A stretch of 64,000 bases of DNA from Cardinalis cardinalis (taxonomy: Eukaryota > Chordata > Aves > Passeriformes > Cardinalidae): assembly GCA_014549065.1 (NCBI GenBank), contig JACDOX010000115.1, forward strand, positions 1,594,828-1,658,827, in the 5' to 3' direction. Both the position numbers and the translations under genes were made by a program. Shown in pieces: positions 33,291 through 47,100 of this stretch (its first letter is position 1; every line of letters begins with the position of its first letter). Below the pieces are notes generated by a model that did no database searches, was not told the origin of the DNA, and saw nothing but the letters and a program-made list of their open reading frames with translations.

Positions 33291-33388
33291 CATGAAACTG
33301 CAGAGCCGCAGAGCCAGAGGAGTCCTGAAGAGCCAGCCTGAAAAGAGGCACGGCTGTACATAAAATACCATATAACCTACCCTTAAAG

Positions 33389-33945
33389 TCATAGACACAG
33401 AGAACAGCCTGGGTTGGAAGGACCCTTAGAGATAATTTTGTTTCAGCCTCCCCCCGCCATGGACAGGAACACCTTCCACTAGACCAGAGTGCTCAGGGGC
33501 TCATCCACCTGGCCTGGGATACTTCAGAGATGGGGTATCCACAATTTATCTAAGACCTGTTCCAGTGTCTCACTACCCTCACAGTGAAGAATTTTTTCCT
33601 AATATCTAACATAAACCTAATCTCTGCTTAAATCCCTTCTGCCTTGTCCTGGCACTACATGCTCTTGTAAAAGTCCCTCTCCATCTTTCTTGTAAGCTCC
33701 CTTTAGATACTGGAAGGCCACAACCCCGAAGCCTTCTCTTCTCCAGGCCAAATAACCCAAACTCTTCAGCCTTTCCTCATAGGAAAGGTGCTCCAGCCCT
33801 CTAATCATTTTGATGGCCTCCTCTGGACCGACCCCAACAGGTCAATGTCCTTCCCTCCTGTTGGGGATCTGAGAAATGGATGCCCCACTCCAGNAAGGGT
33901 CTCACCAGGGTGGAGTAGAGGGACAGAATCACCTCCCTTGAAGAT
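33389..33945 (-). mobile_element. CR1 LINE, 5'-truncated 3' end, - strand
   Basis: The + strand reads as the reverse complement of an avian CR1 3' region: GGGTTGGAAGGACCCTTAGA, CAGGAACACCTTCCACTAGA, CTCCAGGCCAAATAACCCAA, GGTGCTCCAGCCCTCTAATC, CTCCTCTGGACCGACCCCAA. On the minus strand the C-terminal CR1 text MIRGLEHLSYEERLKSLGYL and AFQYLKGAYKKDGEGLLQEH is readable. The copy has lost most of its 5' part, as is usual for CR1. Confidence 0.92.
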
Positions 33946-36240
33946 GGAAACACTGCAGCATCCTGTGGCAACATAGTCCTATGTGCCACTTATTCTATAG
34001 CTAAATAATTCTTCCTGCTGTCTAAATTAAATCACTGCTGTCATGGTTCGAGTCTGTATTATCATTTTCAGGAGAATTTTCAATATTTCAAAGAGAATAT
34101 ACTATTCCCGTGCTCTTCAAATACGTATTGTAGCCTGTGTCACCCATTGTCCAATTCTTAAGTGAAATGTATAAATGTTGTGCCCAAAGCCCACGGGATT
34201 GCGGTCATGGAGCTTAACAAAGGTCTATAAATAGGGTGACCGGGTTCTTCAAGGAAATGTAAATATGGACTCACAATGGAAAATGTATCTAAATCCCTGA
34301 AGCTGCTTTGAAATCCTTAGCCAACGAGGATAAACAGCCACAATAAATAACATAACTGGAATCTGAATGGGAGGAATAATAACTTATGAACAGATGCTGA
34401 TGGTCTTAAAATGAGATCTTATCAGCTGACAAACTCAGTGGGACCTTGGGCTCCATGCACACAATGCACATAATTATGAATTTTACCAAATGGATAAACT
34501 GAGGAGCTCAGCAAGCTGTGCTGCAGTCAGCACTGTGTGCCACTCACTAACATGCTTTACAAGAACAGACATTCAATTAGTAGAAAACATAATCTAAAGA
34601 GGAAATTATTGGTTTTACTGGTCCTGTGCCAGCTAGAAATTAAACCTTTGAAGTCAAAGACTGTTTTGTACTAGAATTAAAGCTTTCTTATCTGACTCTT
34701 GTTGTACTGGGACAAGAGTTGCCTCCATTTGAAATTATTTCATAGAAGTCTTCTAATTTCTGAGCTGCCTTTGAGAGTGGAAATTCTGAAAGAAAAAAAA
34801 TCCCTTTCTTAATAGAGAAAAAGATCCCTTAAAATTTACTCTATTTAAAACTACTATATGGAANTACTTTTTTTTCCCCTGCTGAGTCTAACCCAGGCCT
34901 AGTTTCCTGAAATAAGAACTGCATTCTGCCTAATAAACTCAGCACAAAGAAAATTATTCCTTTTGTAANGACTATAACCTCTGCACTTTTGAGTCTGAAT
35001 GATGACACTTTGGGTTTTAAAGATGAAATATGTCTGTGTGGTTTTTATCCCATTGCCATTTCTGTAAAACATGATGTATGGCTGAAATCTGGCTTACATG
35101 TGAAGAGCCTATATATATATACTAAAAAGAAAAAAATTAATATAAGACTGTAAATTTATGAACAAGGACTACATATTGCAGCTAAAAAAAGACAAAGAAG
35201 TATGGAAATGTAACACAGCTACTACAAAAAGTTACATTTTTAAAGCAAATATTGGTAGCCTAATATCCTGATGATCTTTCATTGCACTAATAGCAATCAC
35301 ACACTGTTAAAAATAGTAGAATATTTGTGAACAGATTCAGACTTTATCAAAAACAACACAAAGATTTGGGTTTGCTTTTAACAAAGTAGAGGCATTGCAT
35401 TGTTGGTTAAAGAGTGAATGTTGTATTGCANTGCTGATAAGTAATATTAGTAGTATATAGGAAATACATGGTATACAACTCTAAAGAAAAAGCATAAATC
35501 TGAAAGAACTTTTTACTCTGTTTTCCCCAAAGTTACATACATACAGATTTAAAGACATTTTAAAAAATGAGAAACATAAAAGTGCCAGAAAGATTTTCTG
35601 GCTGAACATCTTTTCCCGCTACNGGACTTACCTGAGGTGAAGGATTTGGTGTCTCACGGGAGGCTGGTGGGCCTCAGAATCTTAGTGGAGGGGTCTTGTT
35701 TTGTTTGCTTGCTTGCTTGCTTTGTGTTGAAACCAGTCTCAATAATCCAGTCCTATAAAATGCAGGTGCTATCACACAAAGTCCAGGCTGCTCTTCTGCC
35801 TGTGTAGACTAAAACAAAACTTAATGTCCTGAATATCAGGGAATGACGAAAGGTGGGCAGAGTTCAAACCACTCTGTATGGCACTATAAAGAGCCCAATC
35901 TTGGGGTTATAGCCTTACTTCACCCTGCTCCTTGAGAGGGCTTAAACCCTCATCCCATTAGGATGGACCTTGTTCACTCCATTTTGAGTAGACTTAGGTC
36001 TTCTTCTGCCTGTGCTCATTCTAGTTTTCAAGTCAGCTGTGAAAATCTTTTCTCAAAAGTTTTTGCCATAGACTTCAGTGGCCACAAATAAAGTAATTGT
36101 GATTCTGCTACAAAGAAAAGAATCAATGCTACAGAATCAAAGAATCTCACTTTTCAGACTNGCAGTGAGAAAGATGCGTGTCTGCAAAGAGCAAGACTTG
36201 AAGGGTCTCTTTTCCCTCCCGAAGGGGATGTCTGATTAGA
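33946..36240. other. AT-rich, ORF-poor intergenic stretch
   Basis: More than 2 kb in which neither strand has an open frame of 60 codons. The sequence is rich in TAAA/TTTA. A TATAAATAG motif lies at 34226-34234 and a (TA) run near 35111. No repeat family was recognised. A conserved non-coding block cannot be judged from one sequence. Confidence 0.5.
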
Positions 36241-37908
36241 GAAGCTTCTACCCTCTGAGGCTGTCACAGCAAGATGTTATGTGCAACACAGGACTCCTGG
36301 ATTCTGCAAGCAGCCCAAATATTACTTTCTCATTGGAATCGTTAGAGGTCCTGTGCCTAGAAGCACTGCTTGTGTAACTGGCCCACACATAAACAATGGC
36401 ACATGTGGAGAGAAATGCTCTTGGAAAGGCCTCACAAAATTGAAGCCTGTATTTTGCTTTCTGAGTAGAAGTCATAAAGTTTCCTAACCTGACATTTTTG
36501 CTCTTCCCCCAAGCACCTGCTTTGCTAGNAGCCCTTCTACCCCTCCTGCCCACAGCAGAAAACCTGCCCTTGCCAGTCCTCTGCAGTTGCCTCAGTGGCT
36601 GCAACATTAGCAGGCAATTTGGTGACTGTGAGGCAATCACCCCCAACAGTTTCACAGGGAATAAAGCTCTAAAGATGGGTTTGACTTAACAAAAATGAAC
36701 TTCTCCACAGGTAAAAAGCTATTTGACTTCTGAGTAATTTCTGTCTGACTTTAGATTACTTCTCTGTTTTCTATTTAACACACACTGATGCTCACTGTTT
36801 AACATACACACACCCCTGTTTAGCACACAGTGATGCACCAGTATTCTGGTGGATCGTGTCCCCCAAAATAATGACTTGCTCCTCTATGCCGAGCTGTGGT
36901 GTTGTGACCCCATTCCTCTACTTGCCCTCCCATTTCAAACACCCCCCAGCTAAGAGTGTCTGAACAGCAGACTGCAGAGGTGAGCTTGCAACGCTGCTGT
37001 TGAAAGGTCCTGGAACTATATTGCCTGCTGNGTGGAAAAAGTTTGCAATTTTTCTAAAGTTTCAGAAAAGGTCACTGTGTTTTCGGAAGGTCTTGCTGCT
37101 TAGTCCCATTTGCATCTACACGGAACGAGATAAATTCTCTATCAGTTAATTTGGGTGAACTGCTAGGGCTCTGGTTACACACATAACTTGTAATCCTGCT
37201 TGAATCTGATTATGTTTTTGACATTCATGCTTTCTCCGTAGATTAAGGTTTTGTAGCTCTGACCTATATTTGCTGAGCCAGCAGCTGCAGCTCTGTTTCA
37301 TCACAGACTTGTTACTGCCTCTCTGTTGCTGGCTTTCAGTNCCATAATGAAGTGGAGTGGAGCGTGTGCCCCAGCTCCCAGCTGCCAGACCTCATACATC
37401 TTGCTACTTGGCCATTTTCATTCAGGTTTCTTTCAGGCTAAGGTTTCAGCCAATGATGGGGAGTGACAAGAGAGCCAGCACATGGTTCTTCCAGTGTCTG
37501 CACTGCAGGTACAAAATAGCAAAGAGTATCCAGGCAGTAAACTCCTAGACTGCTTTCACAGCAATTTCACAGTAAAAATGTTTTCTTCTTGATATTGTGA
37601 ACTTCTCATCTTCTAATTTGCTGAATATCCCCTCTTTTTATTATAGAGAAGGGAAAGGAGAGGCTCTTGATATCTCCAGATCATTTCTCTTTCCCCAAGC
37701 TTGCTCTCAGACCCCCTCCTAGTCTTCTGCTTCCTAGAGGACACAGTCTCACTCCTTCAGATCGCTCTTTAGTGGGAAAGGGGGAAAGATTTCTTACTTC
37801 CTATTCTTTATGAACGCTTGTGATACTTATTCTGAAATATTTTAATCAGTAAATGCACAATATTATACTACAGTCTGCCCAGTGCTCAGTCATTTGAGAC
37901 GGTCTTAA

Positions 37909-37940
<32 letters not shown>

Positions 37941-40900
37941 AGCCCATTCTTTAAGCCTTCTCATATATTGTCAACATTTCTGATTGCATGATAAGTAATG
38001 ACTTTCACTGAGCTGTGCATTGCCACCTGGGTCACTTTATGAAATTGAGGTAGTTAGTTTAGAGCCCTTACGGTGCTTGAAAATGCTCTCGTTACTCCTC
38101 CAGCATGTATTACTTTACATTTACTGAGGCTGAATCTCATTTCTGTTCATCTAACCAGTTCTCATCTCTGAAGATAGATAGCAAAGAATTCCAAGAGGGC
38201 AACCTGCTGGGAAAAATACAAACTTACATTAGTTACCAACTAGCCTGTTTAATGAGGAAAACATCCTTAGGGAAGCAAAACTCTGTGCAGACTTTCCTGG
38301 AGCAGCCTGCTGAGGTGAAAAGGTGGAGACTTTCTGGTTTAGACACTCGGGTTTCATATGTAAACAATATTATAAGGCAGAGCCCTTTGTGGTCTGGAAT
38401 ATAGTGTTGCCAGGATTANTGAATGATGCTTTTCATTTGCAGAACCAGGGCTGGTTGGCTATTGTAACACCCTGATCTTAGAGTTGTTTTTAATGAAATG
38501 CATCAGATGAAACAGTGGTGCTGGCTTCTTCCTGTAAATTTCTGTAGTTTTGAGTCAAATATGAAATGAAGGCTTTGTCCTCGGTATGTAGGGAAACTTT
38601 CTGTGCAGGAATAATCCTGGTGAAGGATATTCAGACGGAACACAGATCCAGCTTTTCAGGCAATCCTTTATTCAGGATTTATTAACACAGCTTTTCCTGC
38701 AAGCCAGGAAAAAAAAAAATTCAGACAGACATTTCAGGCACAAACATGTCTTTCTGGCAGTCTCGGATGGTTCACTTTCAAATCTGGGAACACCCACTCC
38801 TCCCTACTGTCTGGAGCAAGGAGGTCACTGGGGTGTTTCAGAGCACTTTAATGACTTTCTGCAGGAAAGACAACCCAGCCTCAGAGCTGCTCACCTTCCA
38901 ACAGATTAACTAATTATTCTGAAAAGCATGAAAATGATCAGTTAATGAGAACTGTGCATCATTTTATGATCTGTTTTGTGCAGTACAGTACATTACATCA
39001 GCCAGGCACGGTGTCAGTTGTGCCATTAAAGTGTTGGTATTAGGACGTGTGCTCAGACTCACAGGGATTCTGGTCACTACAGCTTTTCACCTCATATATC
39101 ACGTTTTAGTAGAAATCCCTGGAGGACAACTAGTACTTCCCAACACTTTCCTTGTTTTTGAGGGGGAGATGTTTGGGGAGGGTAGGGTGGTGGGGATGGG
39201 ATGACTTAGAGTGAAGATAGCTCCAGTACAAATACTGAGCAACCCCCTTGAGCATCCCAAGTGTTTTGGTACTCTGGCCAGTAATCCTGCTGCAAGGAGA
39301 TCTAAAGAGAATGATCACAGATGCTTAAGCAGCCTAATGCCAGGATGTTGTCCTGCTGTGGCCCCCTTTGCCTTTCACTGCCCCACAGTGCTGTTGTACC
39401 CTCTGCACCTGCCTCTGCCTTACAGAAAAGCTATTTTATAGAGCCTGCCAAATTCAGTAATGTTGATCTATTTCTTATCCCTCTCCCTGTAATAACTAGT
39501 TGCCGTAGTTACCTCATGTATCTAAGGCAACCAGATGTTACAGACGGAGGCACTGAAATAGCATCAACAAGTACAAAAATTAAATGGTTCAACTATTTTG
39601 CCTGAGTTAAGCCACTCAGGGCTCCTTCCTTCCTTGGCTCTGGAATTTGCTGCTTCCTCTGATCAAACCTGCTGGCCTGTTCCCACCTTTCTACTGCAGC
39701 TGTTTGGAGCTGTAGACATCCCAGTGTCTGGGATGGAAGGGAGTGATTCCCCACTCCCCTTCCCCCAGGACTGATGGTCATTGGACTGCTTGACTTTTCT
39801 ATCAAGGACATATTTCTGGGCTCACAACATATTGAAAATGTGGCAGTGGGGGGGCAAGGGGTATTTACAGTTAGTGCAGACCTGGAAGAAATGACCTGAT
39901 TTTATTCAGTTTGGGAAAAATCTACTCACTGAATGAGGAGGATTTATCTCATTATTGGTTGGGGNTTTTTTTAATAAGAAAATGCTTGCAAGACTGTCAG
40001 GTGGTTTCTAATTTCTAAGTACTGCCCCATGGAGAACCACTGGCTTCTGAGACCTCAACAGTGGTGCTGTTTTCATGCCAAGTTGGTCAAATTCAAAATA
40101 CTAACTGGCTGATCCCTGTTCCCACCTTACTAAGGAGCTCGCTGAGCTAGCAAAGAGAAAAGTATATTGTTTCTTATGTATAATTATTTTCCTCAATAAA
40201 GTTGCAGCTGCTCCAAGCTGCCTGAAGAGTTGGATGTCTGGAATGAGTCTTCCTTCAGGTGTAGTACAGCACATGGGGAATTGGAAACACAGCATTGAAA
40301 ATGCAGGAAGCACAAGGTGCTGCCAGAAATAAGAATGGCAGTGCATGCACATGTTGAAAATCACTGTTCTAGGATAACTGCTCTGGGTGAGTAATNTTTA
40401 TAAGCTGTGAGCCAATCCCAATGGGAGTTGATTTGCCTATGGCTGTGCACAAGTTACAGAACTTTTAAAGTTTTGTGAGCAGGAATGGTTATGTCTCCCC
40501 TCCATGCCCTTCCAAAAAGGCCATGAGATAGATGCAGAGGGACCTGCCTGCCGGGCCAGGTAGGAGAGGAAGGAACACGCACTTTGCCATGTGATGCAAG
40601 CAATAGAAGTGTGTTACCAGGCTGCAGTCGAAGGTAAGGTGTTCCCAGAAACACTTTTGGAGCATGTGGTCCCCTAAAGAATTTTTCTCCAGCTGCAGTG
40701 CTGTATGGATGGCTTTGTTTGTGTTCCCAAACTGTATGCACAGGCAGGGCTGCTGCTTAGCTGGTGACAGCCNTGCTTGGAGGAGGAGGAGGATGGCTCT
40801 GTGCCACACAGGTACCCCAGAAAAGAGAGAGATAGACTCCCTTGGAGAGTGTGAGATGGGGGTAGGCTGGGTGAGGTTCGTCATTCCTGAGCTTGTACAG

Positions 40901-42754
40901 CTTTTAGTGTATCTTAACTTGCTTTGTTTAAACATGAAAAAAAAATCCAGACTGGAAAAGTCTTGAGGTTTTTGAAAAATAAATTTCAATGGAAAAGGAA
41001 GGGTTAAGCAGGGATGCCAACCAGGGATGTATTACAGGTAAAAGTAAAATTAATTCAGTAAGGTGCTGCCTTTATTCTATCATGGGTTTCATCTTACAGC
41101 TGTTGTCTTTTCACTCCCTCATTTTTTCAAAAGCTCAGATTTCCATGTGAGAGCCCAGGGAGGGCACCTAAGCAATTAATTTCATATGGTAAAAGCACCT
41201 TCCTCTCAAGGTTGTAAAAGTAGAAATTAGACATAACACCCTTCTAAGGCATCTTTCTCAGGCTGGAAGGAAGCAGGTGTTTAGTGTTACATTAATTTTA
41301 AACCCATAATTAGTGTAACTTGAGTCCTGGACCTCATCCAGTTTAATTCATTGTATTCCTGCAAACGAGACTCCCCTGCTGATTTTATATGAATGCAGCA
41401 GGCTAGGTCTTCAGCTACCCAAGCCTTTCCTTAGGATGTTTGGGGTGCAGGAAATAAGGTGCCAGGGAGGCGCCATATGGGTTTCTATGTGGCCTNTGCA
41501 GCAGAGGTGTGGTTGACACAGGCTGTGCTCCGGCTGCTCNCTGGCCATGAAAAGGATGTTGGTGGCCCACAGATGATGGTATAAGAGAGCTGCCTTTGGC
41601 TCCTCTCACTGCTCAATGCCCTCCAAGATATAAGATCATCAGAAGCTTTTTAATGAGGATTTTGCTGCATGCCTTCTTTGTTCTCAATCCAGTGGATCCC
41701 CTTTGGAGTGCTTATGTTTGATGGAGGATTTTTCATTTCTCACTCTATCTTGTGCAACTGTGCTGGTGGGGTTGTTCCTGCTGGAATGGGAGCTATAGCT
41801 GTTGGCAGGGAGGAGGCATTGCAAGCACCTTTTATTTTATCTAGTTTGGAGAAATAAAACACCAGGATGAGCACTGAATAAAGCAAGTTGGACTGCTGTA
41901 ACAAATGGCATAAGGGAGTGCTTTTGTTTGCCCTCTTGGAAGCAAATTGATATCACTGGGAAGTACGTCATGTTGGAAGATACAAAGCACACTGGCTCAG
42001 CCTGGAGTGAGGCAGGGAAGAGGATGCAGCCAAGCCATACCTTGACTAGCTGTTGATAACCACAGAGCTTTTGAAGTAACTGTTATTACTTACGTGCGTG
42101 TTTCCTCTGTGGAAAGCTGAGAGGAATTCCAAGGGGTGCTCTGGGGGAGTGGTACCTGCCCAGGCACTGGCTGTGGCATTGTGGCTCTGGCACTGTGGTA
42201 CAAGATCACAGCCTAGTTGTGAAGCCAGTTGGNGTGGGTCAAACCTGCCTATGGCTTTGCTAAGCTGAGGCTAAATATGACCTACCTGATTTAACTCTTG
42301 CTTTGTACAGCTGCTGCTTGGCAGAAAATATCAGGGACAGGAGCAGAACTAGGGGAGAATGAGAGGACATGCGAGGGGGAAAGAATTTGTGTGTTTCAGG
42401 CAGGATTTTAATTTATCTGAGCACTCAATTGACCAGAAAGAGACAGAAATGCCATTGTGCCAAAACCGCTTGGGAGCTCGCCCTCCTTCCGGGAGAAAGC
42501 CATAAGGTCAAAGTGAGGGGAAATGGAGGTCTGGAGGAGAGCTTCGGAGGGAGACCGAGGTCTGCAATCTGCCGGGTCATCTGCCGTCAGACACAGCACA
42601 GAAAGTGAGAAGTGCCATGACTTACTGGGCTTTTACTGAGCTTGGTAGGATATCTGTTAGCCCTGTGTGAGCAATTAGTGCTGATTAGCAGTTCCCTCTG
42701 CTGGCTGAGCTAACGAAGTTATCCCTTCGGCTCTGCACGAGTGCTGCTTCTGCT
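36241..42754. other. Intergenic, nothing identified except a T run
   Basis: No exon or named transposable element was recognised. It contains the T23 run at 37918-37940 and a short G run near 39849. Small open frames have no recognisable content. Confidence 0.55.
37918..37940 (+). repeat. Poly(T) run, 23 bases
   Basis: Uninterrupted T from 37918 to 37940. It could be the tail of a minus-strand retroposed sequence, but the sequence to its right is not recognisable as a known element. Confidence 0.9.
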
Positions 42755-42806
42755 GCTGCGAGGGTGAGTTAGGTTGAGCTGCGAGGGTGAGTTAGGTTGA
42801 GCTGCG
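42755..42806 (+). repeat. Exact 23-bp tandem duplication
   Basis: Two identical 23-bp units at 42755-42777 and 42778-42800, followed by the first six bases of a third. Each unit contains GGTGAGTTAGG. Perfect identity suggests a recent duplication or a polymorphic minisatellite. Confidence 0.9.
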
Positions 42807-44116
42807 TGGTCTCTCCTCTCGTGAATTAAGGACATAAGGTGGGACTACAGGGCAACTACGCAACAAATAAAACCGTGGCTCACTCTACTGCCACTGAAGT
42901 CTTCTCTGGTAATAAAAAGAGCAGAGCAAGCAGCCACAGATTCTTTTTCTAGGAGTGATTTTGACAAGCATTTCCCTCAGAGCCATTGCTGATGTTATTT
43001 TGCATTCATTTGGCCACTGTGGAGATTTTTGCTCTGTGTGTGTGATACATGCTGTGTGTTACGGAGCTTTGAGCAAGGACATAAGTCTACTCATTTTTTA
43101 TTAAAATAGTGGTTTTGATACTCCATTTTTGAAACAGAATAAAATATTCTTGGTTTTCTTCAAGGAACAATAAAGCAGAGCACTAATTAAACTTCTACGC
43201 CTCTTAGAAAAAATGGGGATGTGGTGACTTACCACATCATTAACAAGTTGTGATCTAACTGATACAGACCTCTGAAGGTTTATGTCACCCTGAAATAAGA
43301 AATGAAGTCAGGTTCTCAGCATCTAAGCCATTTTCCCTTCTGCCCAAATGAATCTTTTTTATGTGGTTCCTCAGGGCAGGAGAGCTCATGGCAAAGCCAG
43401 TGTCTACTCACAGACTTAAACAACATCAGCTGCAGTCACAGCTCAGTGATGCTATGAAAACAATTTTACAGACAGATGTGCTTTTGTTACCTTTCATGTA
43501 TTTAATATTCTTTTTTTCCTTTTTTTTTCTTTTTTGCCCAAACATGGCCTGTGAATGAGTGGCCTTTGCTTCTCTTTACATTTTTGTCATTATTTGCCTG
43601 GTGCTTTTAGACACATCTGCTGCTTCTGCTCTGTGTGGAGGGGGGTTAATGTTAACTCACCTTTGCAAAGTGCTTTACAAATGAACATAAAGAAGGCTAT
43701 GAAACTGTTAAGTAGATGATTTCACTTCCAGGGTACCTGGCCCATGCCCAGTGTCTTAGACAGCCAAAGGCTTTCCACGAGGAAATTCCTGTGGGTTTCT
43801 GTGAAGAACCCACCTCCCCTTGCCACCAGCCCCCACCACCCAGTCAGGACACAGGCCCGAGGCAAAACCACTGCCTTGTTCCCCCTGCCAGAGAAATCCT
43901 GCTTCACTCCTCCCCAGCTGAAAGCTGAAATATGGGCTTCCCGTGCCGTGGCTCGAGCTCCTCAGGAAAACTTCAGCTACATCCAAATTAATAACTGAAC
44001 ACNAGCATCCCAGCCTAAGACAGGCTTACTGTGGGAACGACTGGATGCTGGCAGCGAGATTGGCTGCCGCGGGAGGTGAGCACGGCCAAGCTAAACAACC
44101 GCCGTCTGGTCCCATG
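42807..44116. other. Intergenic, nothing identified
   Basis: No exon was recognised. A T-rich tract lies at 43509-43536. GCAAAGTGCTTTACAAATG (43665 onward) recalls the ends of some ancient SINE/LINE families but is too short to assign. Confidence 0.5.
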
Positions 44117-44151
44117 TCCTCCTCCTCCTCCTCCTCCTCCTCCTCCTCCTT
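44117..44151 (+). repeat. (TCC)n trinucleotide repeat
   Basis: Eleven perfect TCC units. It is a homopyrimidine strand, so it can form triplex DNA. It translates as poly-Ser or poly-Gly in chance open frames, which should be ignored. Confidence 0.95.
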
Positions 44152-47100
44152 GTGAGCAGCAGCCCTTCCACTGCTCACCATGAGGCCAGGATTGGGGAAT
44201 CCTGGTCATTGGCCCCGCTAGCCAAGAGGTGAAGGAGCCCTTTCCACACCTGGCTGCGCCAGGACTTTGGGATCTAAAAACATGGGATACTCAATGCACC
44301 TGGCTGCGTGTACTATAAACCACCACTTTCACCTTCTCACTCGAGCTGTGGGAATTTGCATACAAAAAGCTCCATTAGGCCCCATCAAAGGGTATTTAGG
44401 TTGCTGGTGTTGAATTACCAGAAGCAGGNAGTTTAGTTCTGAGTAGAAAGTGTTTCCCACTTAAAAGTGAAACGATGTCATAGGAAGGTTTCCTTCACCT
44501 GTAAATAACAGTTGTACTGCTTTGCTTGCTGGGTCTTCACCACAATGTTAAAATTGAATTTCTGTAATGACAGGAGATTGAGTTTCAGGAAAGGTAAAAT
44601 TTCATCCTTTTTTTTTATTATTATTAAATATTTTTACATAAGGTGTTGACCATTATTTATAATGTATTGTTTCACCATTACCAAGTGAAATAAATTTGGT
44701 TTATGCTACAAATAATATTAACCAATCAGACAATAATGGCAACAACGCTTTAAACAGAATCACTTCTCTGCAAGTCCTTATCCCCTTTGTGGTTCAAGAT
44801 ACTGGCTCCAATGAGGTAAAGACTAGGTCACAGTTAATTATTTTCAACTAACTCCTGATCCACCAAAGCTCAATCGAGGTTTAAGTCACCCCTTGTTTCA
44901 TATGTTGAGCTGCTTGAACCACGAATGTGTAACCCTCCCGGTTTAAATGGGTTAGGAGGCTTCATTGCAGGTGAGAAAAGCCCCCAAATGGAGCAGGCAC
45001 AGTTACAAATATATTCTTGACATGCATTTCCTTTGGTGCGTACCTGTGCTTTTCNTGCCTTAGTCACAGGGGAAATTCAGAAGTCCTTGTGTGAAAACTC
45101 AGAAGTATTGGTATGCAAATAGAGGAGTGTGACTAAGTAGTCTCACTGCTCCCACTATTTCACATGAGAAGTGCAGTATTGACAGTGCAAATGTGGCACG
45201 CTCTGTGTGCCCTATCAAGGCATTTCAGCCCCTGACTGTGTGTTTGGGTATATGGATGCATCAAATCTAAGGTAAGAGAAGCACTTTTCCTTAATTAAAC
45301 AACGTTTAAATTGGTTGCTCCTTGGGATTTCCTACTGAATTAATTCTCATGCTGTAAAAAGGATTTTTCAGCTCCTCAGGTTGAATGAGAGCTCCCTCTG
45401 AGATGCTTTCTGGCAGAAAAAAATACCCAAATGTACACAGGGAAGCTCAAGAGGAAATAGGCTGGGAAAAACATCCTTGGAAAAGGGATTCAGCAGCAGC
45501 AAACCAGAGGTGGCCTAGGAGCCCACAAAGTCCAGCTGAAAACCACTGTGGGGCTTCTGGGACTGGTAAGGGCCTCACAGGTGTGCTCAATGTGATTCTG
45601 TCCCATCCTGGGGATGTGTAAATCTGAGCACATGAAGATGACCATGCCAACAGGGTGATGGAGGAAGGTTTTGGTCTGGAAACAGGAGACAAAGGAGAGA
45701 GCAGGCAGGTGGGGAGATGCTCAGCCAAGAAAGATGAGAGAAGGGATTCATAATAAGGTGTAGTAAGAAACGTGTTGGATTTCAGACAACGACACATGCT
45801 GTCAATAAACCTGTTGTTTTAGAGAAAAAAGGAATGAAAATTCATTTTGAAGACCCTAAAAAAGAATAAATCTTTTGTAGCAAAGCTGTATTTAATTTGG
45901 TTATAATCCACTGAATTGAGATATATTTCAACTTGACTGAAGACTCCCAAGCACAGCTCATAGGAAACCAGATCATTTCTGGCAGAGGGAAGAAAAACTA
46001 ACTGTTAGAACTAAGTTCTCTCAGCTGGCATGTTTATCACCAGAGATCAATGAAAACCAGAGCATAAATAAAAGCAGATTTTGAAAATGAACCGATAGAC
46101 ATTCAGGCACCAAGAAGCATTTCTTTTTCTGTGTGTCTTATTTTTCTTCACTGGAGAAAATCAGATTGAAACATGTTTTATTGACAAGCATGTATCTTAT
46201 TTGCACATTTGCAAGACCCATAAACAAGTGGCCCAGTGTCATGTAGGTCTCAGATTTGCTGCCCTTTCAGACCTATTAGTTTGTGGAGACTTGGATGTGG
46301 TGTGTCTTTCAAGGTGGGACACAGTGTTCTGCTTTAACAGGAAGCAGTGGCCCAGCTTTAACCACATAGGCAGGACTTAAATGGGAATAAAATTACCCAG
46401 CAGCATACTGATGATTTTATAAAAGCTTAACTGTATTTCCCCAGGGTGCCTTGGTATTTCTAAGGGAAAGAGAGAGTAAACAGNATGTTTGTATTTAATA
46501 ACAGAGATACAGGGGCGAGAGTGTCCCACATAGGCATTGCTATATTGCTCCCAGGATCTTATGCAATGTAGAAGCATCTGTGATTATTGTCCTTGCACAC
46601 ATCTCCTTGTGTGCCTTTCTTTGCTTTAGATTCAAATGTACTGGAAGAGTTGAGCTTCTATTCAGTGTCTGCCCCACCTGACCTCTCTGCTCTGTGCTCT
46701 TTGCCCTCTATTAAACAACACAGCATTTTGTTTCCATCCCCTGCAATATNATTGCCACATGTTGTCTGTCTTCCATGCCTCCAACTGCTCCCACTTGGCC
46801 TTCCTCCCTGAATTTGATTCTGGGCTCTTTTTTCCCTTCTTTCTGCCTTTTTCTGTGCCCATGCTCTGCGGAACACCATCCCTGTCCCCGCCGAAATGGA
46901 CAGCCCCTTGAGGTGATCTTCCTATGACCCTGCACTGTCTCCACTTTCTGAACAGCTAAGGAAATTAACAACACCAGGTTTCTCTGACACCACTTTTCCT
47001 GCTTTAAGGGAGTTTACTGAAGCTATGCACAAGACTTTAATTAACTGGTTTCACTAGCTACGTTAAAGAACCCTGCTTTTTTATGGTGCTGATAAAAGAA

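Noticed and set aside
32747..33363. Five overlapping frames up to 199 codons on both strands
   Set aside because: They read through the TG repeat (giving V-C-V-C) and the CpG-rich island. Composition artefacts, not a gene.
34037..34300. Possible solo LTR (TGTCATGG start, TATAAATAG inside)
   Set aside because: No matching end, no target-site duplication that I can see, and no recognisable LTR family.
42761..42800. TTAGG in the 23-bp duplication as interstitial telomeric repeat
   Set aside because: Only one TTAGG per 23-bp unit; vertebrate telomere repeats are TTAGGG in direct tandem.
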